From CBDDKS01 sp965230335 (GTDB lineage: Bacteria; Pseudomonadota; Gammaproteobacteria; Enterobacterales; Kangiellaceae), in NCBI GenBank assembly GCA_965230335.1, contig CBDDKS010000006.1:1922001-1986000 (forward strand): a stretch of DNA of 64,000 nt, given 5' to 3'. The position numbers were made by a program, and so were the translations under genes. Numbering within the stretch: position 1 is the first letter of the stretch; every line of letters begins with the position of its first letter. Below, one piece after another: positions 61,401-64,000 of the stretch. The notes under the pieces are model-generated. The model had not been told where the DNA came from. It saw nothing but the letters and a program-made list of their open reading frames with translations, and ran no database searches.

Positions 61401-62044
61401 TGTTCTTTTTTTTCTGCAAAATTGTTTTTGCAGAAGACTGGCCTATGCGGGTGGTTGGTTTAGCTGATGGATTGGCTATTATTGAAGAAAACGGTGTACA
61501 ACAGGTACTTGGTGTTGGTCAAAAATCCAAACAAGGCATTCAACTCATTAAAGCCAATGCCAAACGGGCTTTATTTCAATGGAAAGGTGTGAAAAAAGAA
61601 CTATCACTTTCAGATGTCAGCTCTGTATCCATTAATAATGAAACAGTACACAATCAACCTTCTCCAAAAAAGGGCCATAAACTGCATTTGTTTCGACAAA
61701 AAGATGGCATGTTTCGAACGAAAGGATTTATTAATGGTGTTGGTGTGAGTTTCTTAGTGGATACCGGTGCAACCAGTATTGCTATGAATCATACGGCTGC
61801 ACAAAAAGCACGCATCAACTTTCGTGCAAAAGGGAAAAAGATTCTTGTTGAAACGGCTTCAGGTGTTGTTGAAGGTTATCGGGTAAATTTAAAAAAAGTC
61901 AAAGTAGGGCTGATAGAATTATTAAATGTGGATGCAACCGTTCTGATAGGTCAACAACCAAGACATGTTTTATTAGGACAAAGTTTTTTATCCAGAGTGA
62001 ATATGCAACAAACCGGTAATAAGCTGACTATTTCTGCTTATTAA
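61370..62044 (+). CDS. Exported retropepsin-like aspartic protease (clan AA, TIGR02281-type)
   Basis: 224 residues. A signal peptide (~1-21, ending 'KIVFA') is followed by an N-terminal beta domain (~25-90) and a single-lobed aspartic protease domain (~105-224) with the active-site motif VDTGAT (Asp ~128) and 'LLGQSFLSR' near the end, as in dimeric retropepsins. Periplasmic; substrates of these bacterial proteins are mostly unknown. Start: I chose the TTG at 61370, because AGGAGG lies 6 nt before it (inside pgpA) and the product then has an Arg-containing n-region. A TTG at 61349 and an ATG at 61400 are alternatives. It overlaps pgpA by 31 bp and the dxs end by 17 bp. Confidence 0.83.
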   Translation: MAFRPIYCLLMFFFFCKIVFAEDWPMRVVGLADGLAIIEENGVQQVLGVGQKSKQGIQLIKANAKRALFQWKGVKKELSLSDVSSVSINNETVHNQPSPKKGHKLHLFRQKDGMFRTKGFINGVGVSFLVDTGATSIAMNHTAAQKARINFRAKGKKILVETASGVVEGYRVNLKKVKVGLIELLNVDATVLIGQQPRHVLLGQSFLSRVNMQQTGNKLTISAY

Positions 62045-63944
62045 CCTTGATTAATTTGGGCGATGTAAATTGTGTCATGGAGAGCTCAGTGAGCATTTTG
62101 GACAAAGTATTGAACAAAGCCTCTTCTGATAATCCAACTTGTGCCATCAGTGCAGCATGATCACCATGGGCAACAAAATGATCGGGTAATCCAAAATTTT
62201 TCACTTTTACAGGCAATTGTTTTTCAAGTACACACTCATTAACGGCACTTCCTGAGCCACCCATCAATGCATTTTCTTCAAGGGTGACCAATAAGCTGTG
62301 TTCATTTGCTAACTGTTCAATCAAAGCTTCATCAATGGGTTTGACAAAGCGCATATCCACTAGAGTAGCATTGAGTTTATCGGCAAGTACGGTTGCTGTA
62401 GACAACATAGAGCCAAAAGAAAGCAGTGCTAAAGTGTCGCCACTTTTTACAACACGGCCTTTGCCAATGGGTAAAGCTTCCAGTGTTTTTTCAGGATTCA
62501 CACCAGGGCCTGTACCTCGAGGATAACGTACAGCAGTCGGGCCTTCGAACTGGTATCCAGTATGCAACATTTGACGACATTCATTTTCATCAGAAGGTGC
62601 CATAATTACCATATTGGGAATACAACGTAAAAAGCTGATATCAAAAGCGCCATTGTGGGTGGCACCGTCGCCGCCAACCAGTCCGCCTCTATCAATAGCA
62701 AACAGGACATCCAGATTTTGTAGAGCAACATCATGAATCAGTTGATCGTAAGCTCTTTGCAGGAAGGTTGAATAAATAGCAACAATAGGTTTCATGTTTT
62801 CACAGGCAAGGCCTGCGGCTAAAGTCACAGCATGTTGCTCAGCAATGCCCACATCAAAATAGCGTTCAGGAAACTCTTCAGAAAACTGAATCAAATCAGA
62901 ACCTTCTCTCATGGCCGGTGTTATGGCTACCAGGCGTTCATCATTTTTGGCTTCGTCACAAAGCCATTGACCAAAGATATTGGAATACGTTTTTTTCTTT
63001 TTATGTTTGGGTAAGTTTTTATCTTGTGGGTTAAAAATAGGCACGCCATGATAAGCAATAGGATCACTTTCAGCCGGTTGAAAGCCTTTTCCTTTTTGTG
63101 TCACAACATGCAGCATTTGTGGGCCTTTTAATTGTTGCATATTAGATAGTGTGGTCAGCAATGTGGGTAAATCGTGTCCATTGATGGGCCCAATATAATT
63201 AAAACCTAATTCTTCAAATAAAGTACCTGGCATGACCATGCCTTTCATATGTTCTTCAACACGGTGTGCCCATTGAGAAATAGCCGGCATGTGTTGCAGT
63301 ACTTTTTTGCCACTGTCTTTAATACCAGAATAAAACTTACCTGATAAAATTTTGGCTAAATAATTATTGAGTCCACCCACATTCTTGGAAATAGACATGT
63401 CGTTGTCATTTAAAATGACTAGAAGGTTGGCTTTGACATGGGCCGCATGATTCATAGCTTCAAATGCCATGCCTGCAGTCATAGCGCCATCACCAATAAT
63501 CGCAATAACTTTTTTATCATCACCTTTTTGTTTGGCAGCAATAGCCATACCTAAAGCAGCTCCTATGGAAGTGCTGGCATGCCCAACAGCAAAAGTATCA
63601 TATTCACTTTCTTCAGGTGAAGGAAACGGATGAAGTCCATCAGTTTGTCGAATGGTACCCAGCTGATCCCGGCGACCAGTTAATACTTTATGAGGGTAGG
63701 CCTGATGGCCAACATCCCATACCAGTTTATCGTGGGGAGTGTTGAAAAGGTAATGAGTAGCGATCGTTAATTCGACAGTACCTAAGCCTGCCGCAAAGTG
63801 GCCGCCACATCGACTGATAGTATCAATTAGATAATGGCGTAATTCATCTGCTAGTTGAGGTAATTCCGATTTTTTCAATTGGCGTAGATCAGTTGGGTTA
63901 TCAATCTGGGCCAGGAGCGGGTAGGGTGTTAAATCAGATGTCAT
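62028..63944 (-). CDS. dxs: 1-deoxy-D-xylulose-5-phosphate synthase
   Basis: 638 residues. Thiamine-diphosphate enzyme that condenses pyruvate with glyceraldehyde 3-phosphate, the first step of the MEP isoprenoid pathway. Thiamine motif 'GDGAMTAGMAFEAMNHA' (~151-167) with 'NDNDMSIS' (~182-189); active His in 'GIAEQHAVTLAAGLA'; 'GDGATHNGAFDISFLR' (~428-443), 'RYPRGTGPG' (~474-482). Its 3' end overlaps the protease gene convergently. Directly downstream of ispA, the usual pair for MEP and prenyl chain synthesis. Confidence 0.97.
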   Translation of the reverse strand: MTSDLTPYPLLAQIDNPTDLRQLKKSELPQLADELRHYLIDTISRCGGHFAAGLGTVELTIATHYLFNTPHDKLVWDVGHQAYPHKVLTGRRDQLGTIRQTDGLHPFPSPEESEYDTFAVGHASTSIGAALGMAIAAKQKGDDKKVIAIIGDGAMTAGMAFEAMNHAAHVKANLLVILNDNDMSISKNVGGLNNYLAKILSGKFYSGIKDSGKKVLQHMPAISQWAHRVEEHMKGMVMPGTLFEELGFNYIGPINGHDLPTLLTTLSNMQQLKGPQMLHVVTQKGKGFQPAESDPIAYHGVPIFNPQDKNLPKHKKKKTYSNIFGQWLCDEAKNDERLVAITPAMREGSDLIQFSEEFPERYFDVGIAEQHAVTLAAGLACENMKPIVAIYSTFLQRAYDQLIHDVALQNLDVLFAIDRGGLVGGDGATHNGAFDISFLRCIPNMVIMAPSDENECRQMLHTGYQFEGPTAVRYPRGTGPGVNPEKTLEALPIGKGRVVKSGDTLALLSFGSMLSTATVLADKLNATLVDMRFVKPIDEALIEQLANEHSLLVTLEENALMGGSGSAVNECVLEKQLPVKVKNFGLPDHFVAHGDHAALMAQVGLSEEALFNTLSKMLTELSMTQFTSPKLIKVNKQK

Positions 63945-63958
63945 AAAGTGTCGTCTAA

Positions 63959-64000
63959 CTATTTATCTCGTTCAATAATGTGTTGGGAAAAACTGGCTAG
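63959..64000 (-). CDS. ispA: Partial gene: C-terminal end of farnesyl diphosphate synthase
   Basis: On the - strand the last 13 sense codons and the TAG stop (63959-63961) are in the window: L-A-S-F-S-Q-H-I-I-E-R-D-K. This matches the end of IspA proteins (a final helix then 'I-x-R-x-K'), and ispA normally precedes dxs by a few bases; here the gap is 14 bp. The rest lies beyond the window edge. Confidence 0.72.
   Translation of the reverse strand, partial: LASFSQHIIERDK

Noticed and set aside
63959..64000. Noncoding tail upstream of dxs
   Set aside because: The - strand reads as the conserved end of IspA with a proper stop, so it was called as a partial gene instead.

Overview
The window is a 64 kb AT-rich chromosomal segment from a gammaproteobacterium. 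The evidence is a rimP-nusA-infB-rbfA-truB / rpsO-pnp block, a murB-birA-coaX-tRNA(Thr,Tyr,Gly,Thr)-tuf-tRNA(Trp)-secE-nusG-rplKAJL-rpoBC block of classical gammaproteobacterial order, two EF-Tu genes, and outer-membrane proteins (a porin, lipoproteins and a predicted barrel protein) that mark a Gram-negative envelope. Type III pantothenate kinase (coaX) next to birA, as in pseudomonads and many sulfur- or C1-metabolising gammaproteobacteria, argues against the enterics. I could not name a genus. No CRISPR array, transposase, integrase or phage gene was seen.

Layout. 1-6.4 kb: loosely related single genes (XRE-type regulator, prolyl oligopeptidase lipoprotein, pilin-like protein, GAF histidine kinase, membrane-anchored alpha/beta hydrolase). 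6.7-17.5 kb: the nusA/infB and rpsO/pnp translation and RNA-decay genes, interrupted by a lipoprotein gene on the opposite strand between truB and rpsO. 17.7-21.7 kb: two convergent outer-membrane genes, a predicted zinc-protease/propeller/barrel protein and a porin, separated by a 98-bp inverted-repeat element. 22.2-39.1 kb: one tightly spaced seven-gene cluster with a Glu/Gln-rich membrane protein, a MoxR AAA+ ATPase, a DUF58 protein, a BatA-like protein, a large double-VWA membrane protein, a giant exported helical-repeat protein of about 2,200 residues, and an exported thioredoxin-like protein with an unusual C-terminal domain. 39.2-60.8 kb: murB, birA, coaX, tRNAs, the two tuf genes, secE-nusG, the L11/L10 ribosomal operons, RNA polymerase and the str operon. 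60.9-64 kb: pgpA, a retropepsin-like protease, and convergent dxs with the last 13 codons of ispA at the window edge.

How the genes work together. Much of the window is core transcription, translation and RNA-turnover machinery. It carries a visible set of RNA-level control elements: a rimP leader hairpin, an rpsO leader that can fold over its start, an L1-type operator before rplK, an L10 leader, a hairpin between rplL and rpoB, and terminator-like hairpins after nusG and between rpoB and rpoC. The 22-39 kb cluster is the best candidate for a poorly described system. It has the logic of MoxR/Bat systems, with an ATPase chaperone and metal-dependent VWA adhesion domains at the membrane, but it adds a very large envelope repeat protein and a thioredoxin fold fused to a possible TIKI/ChaN-like domain.

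Two genomic oddities stand out. Both tuf genes use an unusual codon set (16 of 26 Ile codons are ATA by my count) unlike neighbouring ribosomal genes, and the same style appears in the first 40% of the giant repeat ORF, then stops abruptly near 33.0 kb. The two tuf copies are identical except for three silent changes clustered near the 3' end.
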